From Parapedobacter tibetensis (GTDB taxonomy: Bacteria; Bacteroidota; Bacteroidia; Sphingobacteriales; Sphingobacteriaceae): a stretch of 64,000 bases of DNA. The notes under the pieces are model-generated. The model was not told the DNA's origin. It was given only the letters and a program-made list of their open reading frames with translations, and made no database searches. The first letter of the stretch is position 1; every line of letters begins with the position of its first letter. The stretch is taken from positions 301,564 to 365,563 of the forward strand of contig NZ_JAMKQJ010000006.1 in assembly GCF_024643205.1 (NCBI RefSeq), given 5' to 3'. Below are positions 7,372 through 16,591 of the stretch, one piece after another. The position numbers and the translations under genes were made by a program.

Positions 7372-9584
7372 TGATACGTAGTTTTCCCCACTATATCCAA
7401 CATGACCAAATGGACTGTGGCCCCACGTGTTTGCGTATGGTTGCGAAATACTATGGTAAATTATATTCATTGGAGCAGTTAAGGAGCCTTTCATTTATTA
7501 CCAGGGAAGGTGTTTCGATGTTGGGGATAAGTGACGCCGCCGAGCATATCGGATTCAGGACGGACGGCGTTGTCATTTCTTTCGAACAACTGAAAAATGA
7601 TGTCTCGCTACCGTGCATACTGCATTGGGAACAAAACCATTTTGTTGTTTGTTATCGGATTAGAAGAAAAGGGAAATCAGGCGGCTATATAGTACATATT
7701 GCAGATCCGGCTTTCGGGCTGATAAAATACGAAGAACAAGAATTTCTGAAACATTGGTATGCGGTCAAAGATCTCAGTGAGAAGAAGGGAGCAGCTTTGC
7801 TTTTGCGACCGTCCCCCGAGTTTTATGAAAAGGATGATAACAAAGGTAAGGGCAATCGTAAACTGTCGTTTTTTTTAAACTATCTCGCCCCATATAAAAA
7901 GGAAATCATCCAGCTGTTTCTGGGAATGGCTGTTGTCAGCGTCCTTCAGTTGCTGTTCCCTTTCCTTACACAGTCATTGGTGGACATAGGTATTGGCAAT
8001 GGCGACTTGCAATTCATTACACTGGTTTTGGTTTCCCAACTCATTATCTCCCTTTCACAACTGTCTGTCGAGTTTATCCGCAGTTGGATTGTCTTGCACA
8101 TGAATTCCCGTATCAATATCGCTTTGATTTCGGATTTTTTGGCAAAGCTCATGAAACTTCCACTTCGGTACTTTGACACCAAGATGGTTGGAGATATCAT
8201 GCAGCGGATAGGAGACCATAGGAGGATAGAAACGTTTCTGACAGGAAATTCAATAGGGACACTTTTCTCCTTTGTTAATTTCTTCATCTTCGCTATTGTA
8301 TTGGCGTATTATAAGCTTTCTATTCTGGGAATATTCCTTCTTGGAAATACATTGTATGTTATATGGATATTATTATTCCTAAAATACAGGAGGGAATTGG
8401 ATTTTAAGCGCTTCGCTCAGGCAACCGATGAACAAAGCAAGATTGTTCAAATGGTTACAGCAATGCAAGAAATCAAGCTGAATAATTATGAAAAAAAGAA
8501 ACGCTGGCAATGGGAACGGATACAGGTCAAACTGTTTAAAATCAATATCAAAGGCCTGAAACTTGGCCAATTCCAACAGCTAGGTTCAATACTCTTCAGC
8601 CAGACAACCAATATTGTCATCTCATATATCGCCGCAAAATCAGTGGTCGAGGGAGACATGACGTTGGGAATGATGATGTCCATGACCTATATAATCGGGC
8701 AGCTCAACGCTCCAATCAGTTCGTTGATTGGTTTTGTACAGAGTTTCCAGGATGCTAAAATCAGTTTGGAAAGGTTGAATGAAATCCATGGAAAACAAGA
8801 TGATGAAGAGCATATGGAGAGTAAGTTATCCTATTTGCCTGACAACAGGGATATTACCATCGAGAATGTCTCATTCAGCTATGATGGCGCGGATAGGAAT
8901 TATGTGTTGCAAAACGTCAATTTAAAGATACCCCAAAACAAGGTCACTGCCATAGTCGGTGTCAGTGGAAGTGGGAAAACGACACTGGTTAAGCTTTTAT
9001 TGGGCTTCTATGAACCCCTTAAGGGGTTTATAAAGGTTGGGGAAACCCCAATAAACATGATTAATCCCCGTCTTTGGCGCAGTAAATCAGGCTCTGTCAT
9101 GCAAGATGGATTTATATTCTCAGATACCATCGTTGAAAACATCGCTGTTGGAAGTGATTCAATTGATCCAGAAAGATTGCAACATGCTGTTACAGTAGCA
9201 AATATTAGTGAATTTATCAGTTTGTTGCCCTTAGGCTACCAAACGAAGATCGGTATGGAAGGGAATGGAATTAGCCAGGGGCAGCGACAGCGGATTTTAA
9301 TCGCCCGTGCGGTTTACAAAAATCCGGAGTTTTTGTTTTTTGATGAAGCCACCAATTCATTAGATGCAAATAATGAACTAAAGATCATGTCGCATTTGAA
9401 AAAATTCTATGAGGGGAGGACGGTTGTCATAGTGGCCCATAGACTAAGTACTGTACGAAATGCGGATAATATCGTGGTATTGCATAAAGGAAAAGTAGAA
9501 GAAGAAGGAACCCACGAAGAACTGGTTGCATTGAGCGGGAAATATTACGAACTGGTTAGAAACCAGTTGGAATTGGGAAACTAG
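7371..9584 (+). CDS. Peptidase-containing ABC exporter (C39, LanT/HlyB type)
   Basis: The 737-residue protein has three parts. Residues about 1-135 are a C39 double-glycine peptidase with the catalytic block QHDQMDCGPTC (Cys near 17), His in QNHFVVCY and Asp in HIADPAFG. A transmembrane exporter domain of about six helices spans 170-440. The ATPase spans 490-737 with Walker A GVSGSGKTT (about 530), signature ISQGQRQR (about 636), Walker B FLFFDEATNSLD (about 655) and the switch His in VAHRLS. Such exporters cut GG leaders in the cytoplasm and pump the mature peptide out, matching the KGG leader encoded at 934. The HlyD partner follows 13 bp later. Confidence 0.95.
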   Translation: MIRSFPHYIQHDQMDCGPTCLRMVAKYYGKLYSLEQLRSLSFITREGVSMLGISDAAEHIGFRTDGVVISFEQLKNDVSLPCILHWEQNHFVVCYRIRRKGKSGGYIVHIADPAFGLIKYEEQEFLKHWYAVKDLSEKKGAALLLRPSPEFYEKDDNKGKGNRKLSFFLNYLAPYKKEIIQLFLGMAVVSVLQLLFPFLTQSLVDIGIGNGDLQFITLVLVSQLIISLSQLSVEFIRSWIVLHMNSRINIALISDFLAKLMKLPLRYFDTKMVGDIMQRIGDHRRIETFLTGNSIGTLFSFVNFFIFAIVLAYYKLSILGIFLLGNTLYVIWILLFLKYRRELDFKRFAQATDEQSKIVQMVTAMQEIKLNNYEKKKRWQWERIQVKLFKINIKGLKLGQFQQLGSILFSQTTNIVISYIAAKSVVEGDMTLGMMMSMTYIIGQLNAPISSLIGFVQSFQDAKISLERLNEIHGKQDDEEHMESKLSYLPDNRDITIENVSFSYDGADRNYVLQNVNLKIPQNKVTAIVGVSGSGKTTLVKLLLGFYEPLKGFIKVGETPINMINPRLWRSKSGSVMQDGFIFSDTIVENIAVGSDSIDPERLQHAVTVANISEFISLLPLGYQTKIGMEGNGISQGQRQRILIARAVYKNPEFLFFDEATNSLDANNELKIMSHLKKFYEGRTVVIVAHRLSTVRNADNIVVLHKGKVEEEGTHEELVALSGKYYELVRNQLELGN

Positions 9585-9597
9585 ACTTATCAATTAA

Positions 9598-10929
9598 ATG
9601 ATGTCCGACATGGAAAAAGGCGATATGGAGATAAGTTTGGAAATGAAAAGTGAGGAGGTGCAGGAAGTGATGGGACAAACACCGTCATGGATTGTTCGTT
9701 GGGGGATAATCTTGTTCTCATTTATAGTGATGATGCTATTGATGGGGAGTTATCTCTTTAAATATCCAGATACTGTCCAATCGCAGATAGTAATAACTCC
9801 TGATGATCCTCCAGCCAATGTTATAGCACGTTCTACAGGAAAACTTGATGAAATTTTCGTCATCAATAACCAGCTTATTGAAGAAGGGGAGCCATTGGCC
9901 GTCATTCAAAACCCTGCAACTACAAGTGACATGCTCCGGCTTGCAACAGTATTAAAGGAAATGGAGTCTTCAGCTACGGATCCAACTGGCGCTTACAATT
10001 TAGTAACAGGAGAATCCTATGGATTAGGGGTTATACAACCTGCTTTTAATGCGTTCGTAAAAGCCATAAATGATTATAAAAATTTTGACCAACTCAATTA
10101 TTATAAACGAAAAATTACCTACCAAAGGCAACAGCTGGTTTTACAAGAGGAGGCATATTCAGAAATGCTAAATCAAATTCCATTAACCGGAGAGAGCTAC
10201 AAAACATCAAAGGCTATCTTTGAGAGAGATTCCATTTTGCATTTAAAACGGGTAATTTCCGACAATGAATTTGATTTGTCGAAACAAGTCTACATTCAAG
10301 AAGGGCGCACACACTCTAATTTTCATTCGTCGCTAAAGCAACAAGAACTCCAGATTTCTAAAAGTAGTGAGAATCTGCTTGATTTGGAGCGAGAAGCCTT
10401 TGATAGAGAAAGCACCTATTTGATTGCGTTCCAAACGGCATTAAATGAACTGAATGCCCAGATTCGTAGTTGGGAACAGAATTTTTTATTGTCGAGCCCC
10501 GTAAAGGGCAAAGTGTACCTAATGGGCCCCTGGAGCAAAAACCAAAATGTTACTAGCGGGGAGACAATATTTAGTATTGCCCCTGCTGAGAACAACACGG
10601 TCAGGGGTAAGGCCCTGCTTCCTGCCCAAGGTGCAGGAAAGGTGAAAATAGGTCAGTTAGCAAACATACGTGTCGATAACTTTCCGGATCAAGAGTTTGG
10701 ATACCTGAAGGGAAAAGTCATATCCATCTCAAATTCCGCAACTGCTGAGGGATTCTATGTTTTAGAACTGACGTTAATCAACGGAATGAAAACCAATTAT
10801 GGGAAACTGCTTCCGTTGGATGGCGAACAAGTTGGTGTAGCGGATATCATAACCGAAAACATACGGTTATTGGAACGTATCTTTCTGCCTTTGAAAAAAA
10901 TATTAAAAGAGCAAGATGAGAGCCTTTGA
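9598..10929 (+). CDS. HlyD-family periplasmic adaptor for the peptide exporter
   Basis: The 443-residue protein has a short cytoplasmic N-terminus, one membrane helix at about residues 31-54 (WGIILFSFIVMMLLMGSYLF), then a biotinyl-lipoyl-like segment (ARSTGKLDEIFVINNQLIEE), a long alpha-helical hairpin at about 120-290, and the returning lipoyl half (LLSSPVKGKVYLMG). This is the membrane-fusion-protein architecture that links a C39 ABC exporter to an outer-membrane channel of TolC type. No TolC gene is in this window, so a genome-encoded one would be needed. It is spaced 13 bp after the exporter. Its last 14 bp overlap the start of the next, damaged frame. Confidence 0.9.
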   Translation: MMSDMEKGDMEISLEMKSEEVQEVMGQTPSWIVRWGIILFSFIVMMLLMGSYLFKYPDTVQSQIVITPDDPPANVIARSTGKLDEIFVINNQLIEEGEPLAVIQNPATTSDMLRLATVLKEMESSATDPTGAYNLVTGESYGLGVIQPAFNAFVKAINDYKNFDQLNYYKRKITYQRQQLVLQEEAYSEMLNQIPLTGESYKTSKAIFERDSILHLKRVISDNEFDLSKQVYIQEGRTHSNFHSSLKQQELQISKSSENLLDLEREAFDRESTYLIAFQTALNELNAQIRSWEQNFLLSSPVKGKVYLMGPWSKNQNVTSGETIFSIAPAENNTVRGKALLPAQGAGKVKIGQLANIRVDNFPDQEFGYLKGKVISISNSATAEGFYVLELTLINGMKTNYGKLLPLDGEQVGVADIITENIRLLERIFLPLKKILKEQDESL

Positions 10930-11280
10930 TGATAATAAGATTTCAGTTGACCCGTGGCTATTGCACAAAATGGAGCACAGTTTAGGGGGTAAACTGTTAG
11001 GCTTAGAAAAAATGGCAACAGGGATGACTAATAGAAACTATCGATGTGTGATGAACGACATTGTATTCAACTATGGACTTAAATATCCGAAGGAAAATTT
11101 CTTTCCGCTTCAAGACACCTTATTGGGGGTGTCGCGCTATATATGCCTGCAAATCCGGCTGTGTGTCTTGACGATATTTTCGAAACCTGGCGAAAGGAAA
11201 TCATTGTTTATCCTTATTCGCACAGATACGGAAAGTTTCATTTCCCCATACTAAGAGTAGATATTGAGACGGACCGTTAG
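10916..11280 (+). pseudogene. Degraded gene, choline-kinase/phosphotransferase-like N-terminus plus frameshifted tail
   Basis: The first frame (10916-11254) starts with LGLEKMATGMTNRNYRCVMN, which resembles the G-x-TN-x-NY nucleotide loop of choline/aminoglycoside-type kinases. It loses protein-like character after about 11120. From about 11120 the next frame reads well (GGVALYMPANPAVCLDDIF, then YPYSHRYGKFHFPILRVDIE) and ends at TAG 11278-11280, with a possible internal start at 11143. Kinases of this family are about 300 residues and the catalytic HGD and DxE segments are not seen. I read this as a deleted and frameshifted gene or a junction of two fragments. The identity of the tail is unknown. 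A sequencing error is a less likely alternative, given the missing middle. Confidence 0.5.
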
Positions 11281-11340
11281 GGAAAGCTGACGTAATTTCA
11301 GCATACATGTCTTAAGCACTGTTTACGCACAGCAGTTATT

Positions 11341-12516
11341 ATGCAAGAAAATAAAATGGAAAAGCGGCGAGTATATGACTATTTAATAGTTGGGGCAGGT
11401 TTATTTGGGTGTGTATTTGCACACGAACTTCATCAGGCGGGATTCAAATGCCTAGTGATTGATAAGAGGGGTCATTTGGGAGGTAATACTTACTGTCGGG
11501 ACGAAGGGGGGATTAAGGTGCATGAATTTGGTGCTCATGTATTCCACACAAGTAGTGAGCGTATCTGGGCATATGTAAATTCATTCGTACCTTTCAATCG
11601 GTATACAAATTGTCCTTTGGCGCGTTACAAGAATAAGGTGTTTAGTTTACCTTTTAACATGAACACATTCAACCAGTTGTGGGGAGTAACGACACCGGAA
11701 AAAGCACGACTGAAAATCAGGGAACAAGTCCGTGAATATTCTACTAAATTTCCAAAGAACTTGGAGGAATACGCTTTATCCGTTGTTGGCAGCGATATAT
11801 ATCATCGGTTTATTAAAGGTTACACTGAAAAGCAATGGGGAAGGGAGGCACGCGAGTTACCCGCTTTCCTGATTAAACGGATACCATTGCGGTTCACTTA
11901 TGATAACAATTATTTTGACGATCGTTATCAAGGAATTCCCATCGGAGGTTACAATAAACTTACAGATGCACTCCTTAAAGGTGTGGATACGAAGGTCAAC
12001 GTAGATTACCTTAAAGACAAGGTTGCATTGGATTTATTGGCTTGTAAAGTTGTCTATACCGGGCCCTTAGATGCCTTCTTTGGCTACGAAATTGGCCGAT
12101 TGGAGTATCGAAGTCTAGCCTTTGAGCATGAAAATTTGGATTGCTACGACTATCAGGGAAACGCCGTAGTGAATTTCACAGAATTCGAAATCCCGTATAC
12201 TCGGATTATAGAGCATAAGCATTTTGAATTTGGCAAACAACCGTACACTGTTGTTTCTCGCGAATACCCAAGGGCATTCACAAGAGGGTCAGAACCATTC
12301 TACCCCATAAATGACGCCCGGAACAACCAGTTAGCCGATGCATATAGGGTTATGATGAATCGCATTCCCAATTTAATATTTGGAGGCAGGCTCGCGGAAT
12401 ACAAGTATTATGATATGGATCAGGTTATAGCTTCAGCGTTAACTAAAGTAAAACAAGAAATCATCTCTCAAAATGGATTTGAAAGTGAACAAAATAATGG
12501 TATTGGTGCCATTTAG
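11341..12516 (+). CDS. glf: UDP-galactopyranose mutase
   Basis: This flavoenzyme interconverts UDP-galactopyranose and UDP-galactofuranose, the donor of Galf residues. The 391-residue product has the FAD-binding fold YDYLIVGAGLFGCVFAHEL (from about residue 13), then HLGGNTYCRDEGGIKVHEFG and AHVFHTSSERIWAYV, which are classic UGM motifs, and the C-terminal NLIFGGRLAEYKYYDMDQVI. The length is normal and the domain is complete. Its position after the lanthipeptide exporter and before two glycosyltransferases suggests a Galf-containing product. Whether this is peptide decoration or a surface glycan cannot be told. The last 44 bp overlap the next gene. Confidence 0.93.
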   Translation: MQENKMEKRRVYDYLIVGAGLFGCVFAHELHQAGFKCLVIDKRGHLGGNTYCRDEGGIKVHEFGAHVFHTSSERIWAYVNSFVPFNRYTNCPLARYKNKVFSLPFNMNTFNQLWGVTTPEKARLKIREQVREYSTKFPKNLEEYALSVVGSDIYHRFIKGYTEKQWGREARELPAFLIKRIPLRFTYDNNYFDDRYQGIPIGGYNKLTDALLKGVDTKVNVDYLKDKVALDLLACKVVYTGPLDAFFGYEIGRLEYRSLAFEHENLDCYDYQGNAVVNFTEFEIPYTRIIEHKHFEFGKQPYTVVSREYPRAFTRGSEPFYPINDARNNQLADAYRVMMNRIPNLIFGGRLAEYKYYDMDQVIASALTKVKQEIISQNGFESEQNNGIGAI

Positions 12517-13222
12517 AAATGTGGGAGAATATCTCATTGATTGCGTGAATTCACTACTTGATCAGGAATATTCCTCGTATGAAGTATTTCTTCTTGATGA
12601 CCAGTCGACTGACGGAACTCTGGATTTGATTGTGGAGGAATTCAATCACATTCATAAAATTAGGAATCATAGGAGAATGGGGCCTATGGAAAACATCTAT
12701 AGGGCGCTCTTAGATATACCCATCGACGACGAAGATATCGTTCTACTTTTGGATGGGGATGACTATATATTCGGGGAATACGCATTCCAGTTGGTGAATG
12801 AGAGGTATCAGGGTAATAACTTACTTACCTATGGGCAGTATATAACGAACTATGGAACGATTGGACACTGCTCCGCTTATACAGAGGAGGAGTTCCGGGA
12901 TGTAAGAAGTGCTTCCTGGAAAGGATCCCACCTCAAAACGTTTAAATATAAGTTATTTAAAGCACTTCAAGAACAGGATACGGAAGGAAAGCATTTTAAA
13001 CTAGGCGATGGATCATTTTTCATGGCTTCAAGTGATATGGGCATAATGATACCATTAATGGAAGTCGCTGGTTTTGAAAACATAAATTTCATACCCAATG
13101 TCGTCTATTGTTATAGACAGCACCAGAATAATGACCATATGTCAGTTTCGGGAAGAAGTTTGCAAATTGAAGCGGAGCGGTGCATCAGGAATAGAAAGAC
13201 CGATTTAATAGGAATGTTTTAG
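12473..13222 (+). CDS. Family 2 glycosyltransferase
   Basis: The 249-residue protein has a GT-A fold: VLVPFRNVGEYLIDCVNSLL at the N-terminus, EVFLLDDQSTDGT (nucleotide-binding Asp, near 40-50), and VLLLDGDDYIFG, a DxD-type metal site near residue 95-100. GT2 enzymes are inverting transferases that use UDP- or GDP-sugars. The ATG at 12473 lies inside the end of glf (44-bp overlap), so the two are probably translated together and used in one pathway. This makes transfer of galactofuranose one reasonable inference. Acceptor unknown. Confidence 0.88.
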   Translation: MDLKVNKIMVLVPFRNVGEYLIDCVNSLLDQEYSSYEVFLLDDQSTDGTLDLIVEEFNHIHKIRNHRRMGPMENIYRALLDIPIDDEDIVLLLDGDDYIFGEYAFQLVNERYQGNNLLTYGQYITNYGTIGHCSAYTEEEFRDVRSASWKGSHLKTFKYKLFKALQEQDTEGKHFKLGDGSFFMASSDMGIMIPLMEVAGFENINFIPNVVYCYRQHQNNDHMSVSGRSLQIEAERCIRNRKTDLIGMF

Positions 13223-13267
13223 CGAAAAAAGGGAAGCTGAATTGTTGGGGTATCTTGATAGTTGGAT

Positions 13268-14020
13268 ATGATAAATTCCTTAAAAATGGTTTCAAATAAA
13301 ATAATACAAGGCCTTTGGATAGGCGAAAAGTTAACTCCATTATGTTTGCTTTGCATGAAATCTTATCTTTTTCATGGTCATGAATTCCATCTTTACGCCT
13401 ATAATCAATTCGATTTGCCGGAAGGTGCTATTCTAAAAGATGCCAATGAAATATTAAGCAAAGAGAAAATTTTCAAAGATAAATACGGCTCCTACGCTAT
13501 TTTTTCCGATTGGTTTCGGTTTGAGTTGCTGTATAAATATGGCGGGTGGTGGTCAGATATGGACTCGATCTGCTTAAAACCCTTTGATTCGGACGACGAC
13601 TATGTTTTTGCGACAGAGTTGTCCGGGATAAATAATTGTGTGATTCAAATTGGCAATATCAAAGTACCTGTAGGTTCAAAAGTTATAAAAGATTGTCTTG
13701 AAATTATATATAAAAAAGGACCGTTAGCAGTAACGAACTGGTTTGAAATAGGAGCACAGCTATTGTCAATAAAAATAAGTGAAAATAAATTGGAGGAGTA
13801 TGTGTGCGACCCCAATGTATTTACGCCAATTTCCGTGTCCACTTCGGAAATTCTATTTCAAAATGCTTACATTGAGTTTTCGGATTTGACTTATGCAGTC
13901 CATTTTTACAACAATAAATTAAGGAGTGCTGGTGTGGATTTGGAAGAAAAGTTCCATCCCCATTCCCTGTACGAACGATTGAAGGCTAAGTATCTAACTA
14001 ACCCGAACTCGTTATATTAA
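13268..14020 (+). CDS. Glycosyltransferase with DXD sugar-binding motif (GT32-like)
   Basis: I use the ATG at 13268 (MINSLKMVSN); a TTG two codons earlier is less likely. The product begins KIIQGLWIGEKLTPLCLLCM, followed by YAIFSDWFRFELLYKYGGWW and SDMDSICLKPFD, the Gly_transf_sug (DXD) signature shared by OCH1-like and capsular glycosyltransferases. At about 250 residues it is a full-length member. It follows the GT2 gene by 45 bp on the same strand, so it probably ends the glf-GT2-GT unit. Donor and acceptor are unknown. Confidence 0.85.
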   Translation: MINSLKMVSNKIIQGLWIGEKLTPLCLLCMKSYLFHGHEFHLYAYNQFDLPEGAILKDANEILSKEKIFKDKYGSYAIFSDWFRFELLYKYGGWWSDMDSICLKPFDSDDDYVFATELSGINNCVIQIGNIKVPVGSKVIKDCLEIIYKKGPLAVTNWFEIGAQLLSIKISENKLEEYVCDPNVFTPISVSTSEILFQNAYIEFSDLTYAVHFYNNKLRSAGVDLEEKFHPHSLYERLKAKYLTNPNSLY

Positions 14021-14031
14021 AAACCACCATC

Positions 14032-14616
14032 TTGAAAACCAACATCTTATTGTTCATAACGCTGCTATGCAGCCACATGGCTCTGGCCCAAAAGCATATG
14101 CAGGCGACCGACCGGATGGTAACGGCTTATAACACAGTGGTAAAAATGAAGACTGGCAGGATAAAGGGTGTACTGCAACAGGTGACGGACAGCAATATCG
14201 TGGTTAAAAATCTGTTCAATGGATACGATTACATACCCGTGGAGCAGGTGGAAACCATACACATCAAGTTCAACACGAAAACCCATACGTACAAAATCCA
14301 GAGCTATGCATTCGATGATGAAAGACTCTTCAGGAACCAGCACGGATTCATCGATCTGGATGAACCGCTCAACCAACATTACCTCGAACGGACGGTGGGC
14401 GAAAACCTAGCCATCGACGCAGCTGGGATCATCGGCACGAGAGGCCTTAATGGCATGAAACGGCTGTTTACCCAGGATATCGCACGCTATCGCATCAGGT
14501 ATGACAGGAACACCTACCTTAAGCTTTTCGATGAATTGAAGTTTTTCGCAGTTGACTACCAGTTGTCGCCCGAATTTGAAGCGGATTTATTAAAGATTTT
14601 CAAGGATACGCCGTAA
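14032..14616 (+). CDS. Secreted protein of unknown function
   Basis: The 194-residue product starts with a clear signal peptide (TNILLFITLLCSHMALAQ) and has no lipobox. The start would be TTG at 14032, since no in-frame ATG precedes the signal peptide. The mature part shows KMKTGRIKGVLQQVTDSNIV, reminiscent of small beta-barrel segments in Bacteroidota secreted proteins, but I recognise no domain. It lies 11 bp after the DXD glycosyltransferase, yet GC content and codon use shift here, so it probably belongs to the host backbone rather than the cluster. The 271 bp that follow (to 14887) hold no gene I can support. Confidence 0.6.
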   Translation: MKTNILLFITLLCSHMALAQKHMQATDRMVTAYNTVVKMKTGRIKGVLQQVTDSNIVVKNLFNGYDYIPVEQVETIHIKFNTKTHTYKIQSYAFDDERLFRNQHGFIDLDEPLNQHYLERTVGENLAIDAAGIIGTRGLNGMKRLFTQDIARYRIRYDRNTYLKLFDELKFFAVDYQLSPEFEADLLKIFKDTP

Positions 14617-14887
14617 GACAAACCATATTTTAAATTTATATGTAGTAAGCACTACTTCCCTGGATTTTTTTGCTCAATATATTGTGGTTCATAGTATGCT
14701 TACCGTTTGATCCAAATCTTTGTTTTCGCTACGACAGAAGCCCGTATTATCATGGCTAACGATTCGCTTTCCCGATTCAACAATTCACCCAACTTTATTG
14801 ACGATTCGCCCAATCTTGTTTGGCTGGGCGATAGGAATGGTGGTATTTTAGCCTTCAGGGGATTAAAAGACGTATAAAACTGGAATT

Positions 14888-15394
14888 ATGCTGAAAGGAA
14901 CCATTGCTGAAAACGATGCCGATATATGGGTGTCAGGGAATATGGATGACATGGAGGGTCTCAGGCGTTCCTTGGAAAAGATATCGAAATTCCTTCATGA
15001 AAGTGGCTTTGCTAATCAAGCTTCATTTGGGGTAATAGCTGACATGGAAGAACAATTAAACCAATGGTTTCGCCGCGTTCATGGAAAACCATCGACACGC
15101 TGCACCGTCAAAGTAGATCTTTTTGAATTATTGGCACTCTACGGGCTGATGAGTTCCTTATTTGATTACCTTGTAACAGACGAGATCGACGAGATAAACA
15201 AGCTATTGCTGGTACTGATCCTGAAAAATGTTTCAAACCAATTGCCGCTAGGTGATCGGACTACTATACAGCAATTCATTTGCAAACGCTTCGAATTTCC
15301 GGACTTGAGGCATTTCATGATGAATTCCGGTTACCTGCCGGATGCTAAATTGGGTGCAAGGCCAAAAAATAGCATAACCACCGTAGCTTGGTAA
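14888..15394 (+). CDS. Hypothetical protein, 168 residues
   Basis: No domain recognised. The protein is soluble and mainly alpha-helical by eye, with no signal peptide. It contains LRRSLEKISKFLHESGF and a hydrophobic central stretch (LFELLALYGLMSSLFDYLV). Coding character is reasonable: a good ATG, no internal stops and Bacteroidota-like codons. It precedes the LytS-type kinase by about 100 bp on the same strand. No functional link can be shown. Confidence 0.55.
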   Translation: MLKGTIAENDADIWVSGNMDDMEGLRRSLEKISKFLHESGFANQASFGVIADMEEQLNQWFRRVHGKPSTRCTVKVDLFELLALYGLMSSLFDYLVTDEIDEINKLLLVLILKNVSNQLPLGDRTTIQQFICKRFEFPDLRHFMMNSGYLPDAKLGARPKNSITTVAW

Positions 15395-15499
15395 GCTTTC
15401 CCGCCTAGGCTATTGAATTTTGTTGGTATATAGGTACATTTGTCAGATAGGCCCACCGGCTGCCCGATATACCAAGGCATAGGTGCTACAGGGAAAACA

Positions 15500-16591
15500 A
15501 TGAATTTTCAACGTTCAGGAAACATCTTTGAAAGCCGGATATTCCGATTTTTATTCCGTATAACTGTATTGTTCCTATTCAGCGTGTTGTTCAAATCCTT
15601 TGACCTTACGTTTGTGGAAGGCTTCGGTACACAGCCCGTCCGCTCTGCGGTGTTCAGCACGGTATTCGTTGCCTATGGATACCTGGTTTGGATAGGGGCG
15701 ATTGGTTTGACAGGGTTGATAGAGCGCCATACAAAAGGGCAGTTCGCCACGGTACGGCTGTGGAAACTCGTTGGCTCACTTTTTCTCTATGGCCTATTGG
15801 CTGCATTCTTCTTTGGATTTACCTATGCGGGGAGCGATATCATCTTGTTTGGCCGTTACGAGGCTTGGGATAGCTTCAAGAGGTTGAGTTATGAACTAAA
15901 TATTGGTATATTTCTATTTTACCTGCTTATCCTGGCCTTCAACGGTATCATCTTCTATTACCGGCAATGGAATGAATACCAAATAAAGACTGAGCGCTTG
16001 ATGCGGGAAAATATCCAAGCCCGGTATGAGACACTGATGAACCAGATAGAGCCCCATTTCTTCTTCAATTCATTGAGTGTGTTGACGAACCTTGTTTACA
16101 AAAACCCTGATCTGTCTGCTACCTACATCACGCGCTTGGCCCAATGCTACCGGTATATTCTGGACAAGAAGATGGAAAATCTCATCACCATTGCCTCCGA
16201 GCTCGATTTTTTGAAATCCTATAGTTTCCTTATCCAGGTCAGGCATCAAAACAGCATCATCTTTGACTTGGATATACCAGAAGAAATCCAGCAAAAACGT
16301 ATGGTGCCGCCGGCCTCTCTACAGATGCTTATCGAGAATGCCATTAAACACAACTGCTTTTCTGTGGCCAAACCACTCCATATCCGCATCCGTTTTGAGG
16401 AGGGCTTCCTGATAGTATCCAATAATCTGGATAAACGTGCCTCCGTGCCCGACTCTACGGGTACCGGACTGGATAACATCCGTAAAAGGTATGAACTCAA
16501 TGGGAGCGCTGGCATAACGGTGCTGCAAGAAGCCGGGCAATTTATGGTGAAACTTCCAACATTCTTGAAACATGGACATCCTCATTTTTGA
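15500..16591 (+). CDS. LytS/YehU-family sensor histidine kinase
   Basis: I set the start at ATG 15500 (MNFQRSGNIF); a TTG 60 bp earlier is possible. Four hydrophobic segments fill the first 165 residues and serve as a membrane sensor. The His_kinase domain follows, with the phospho-acceptor His in NQIEPHFFFNSLSVL (about residue 183), and a HATPase_c domain with N box LIENAIKHN and a G box in GTGLDNIRKRYEL. This kinase class pairs with LytTR regulators. The partner gene starts 20 bp inside this one. The signal is unknown. Confidence 0.92.
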   Translation: MNFQRSGNIFESRIFRFLFRITVLFLFSVLFKSFDLTFVEGFGTQPVRSAVFSTVFVAYGYLVWIGAIGLTGLIERHTKGQFATVRLWKLVGSLFLYGLLAAFFFGFTYAGSDIILFGRYEAWDSFKRLSYELNIGIFLFYLLILAFNGIIFYYRQWNEYQIKTERLMRENIQARYETLMNQIEPHFFFNSLSVLTNLVYKNPDLSATYITRLAQCYRYILDKKMENLITIASELDFLKSYSFLIQVRHQNSIIFDLDIPEEIQQKRMVPPASLQMLIENAIKHNCFSVAKPLHIRIRFEEGFLIVSNNLDKRASVPDSTGTGLDNIRKRYELNGSAGITVLQEAGQFMVKLPTFLKHGHPHF

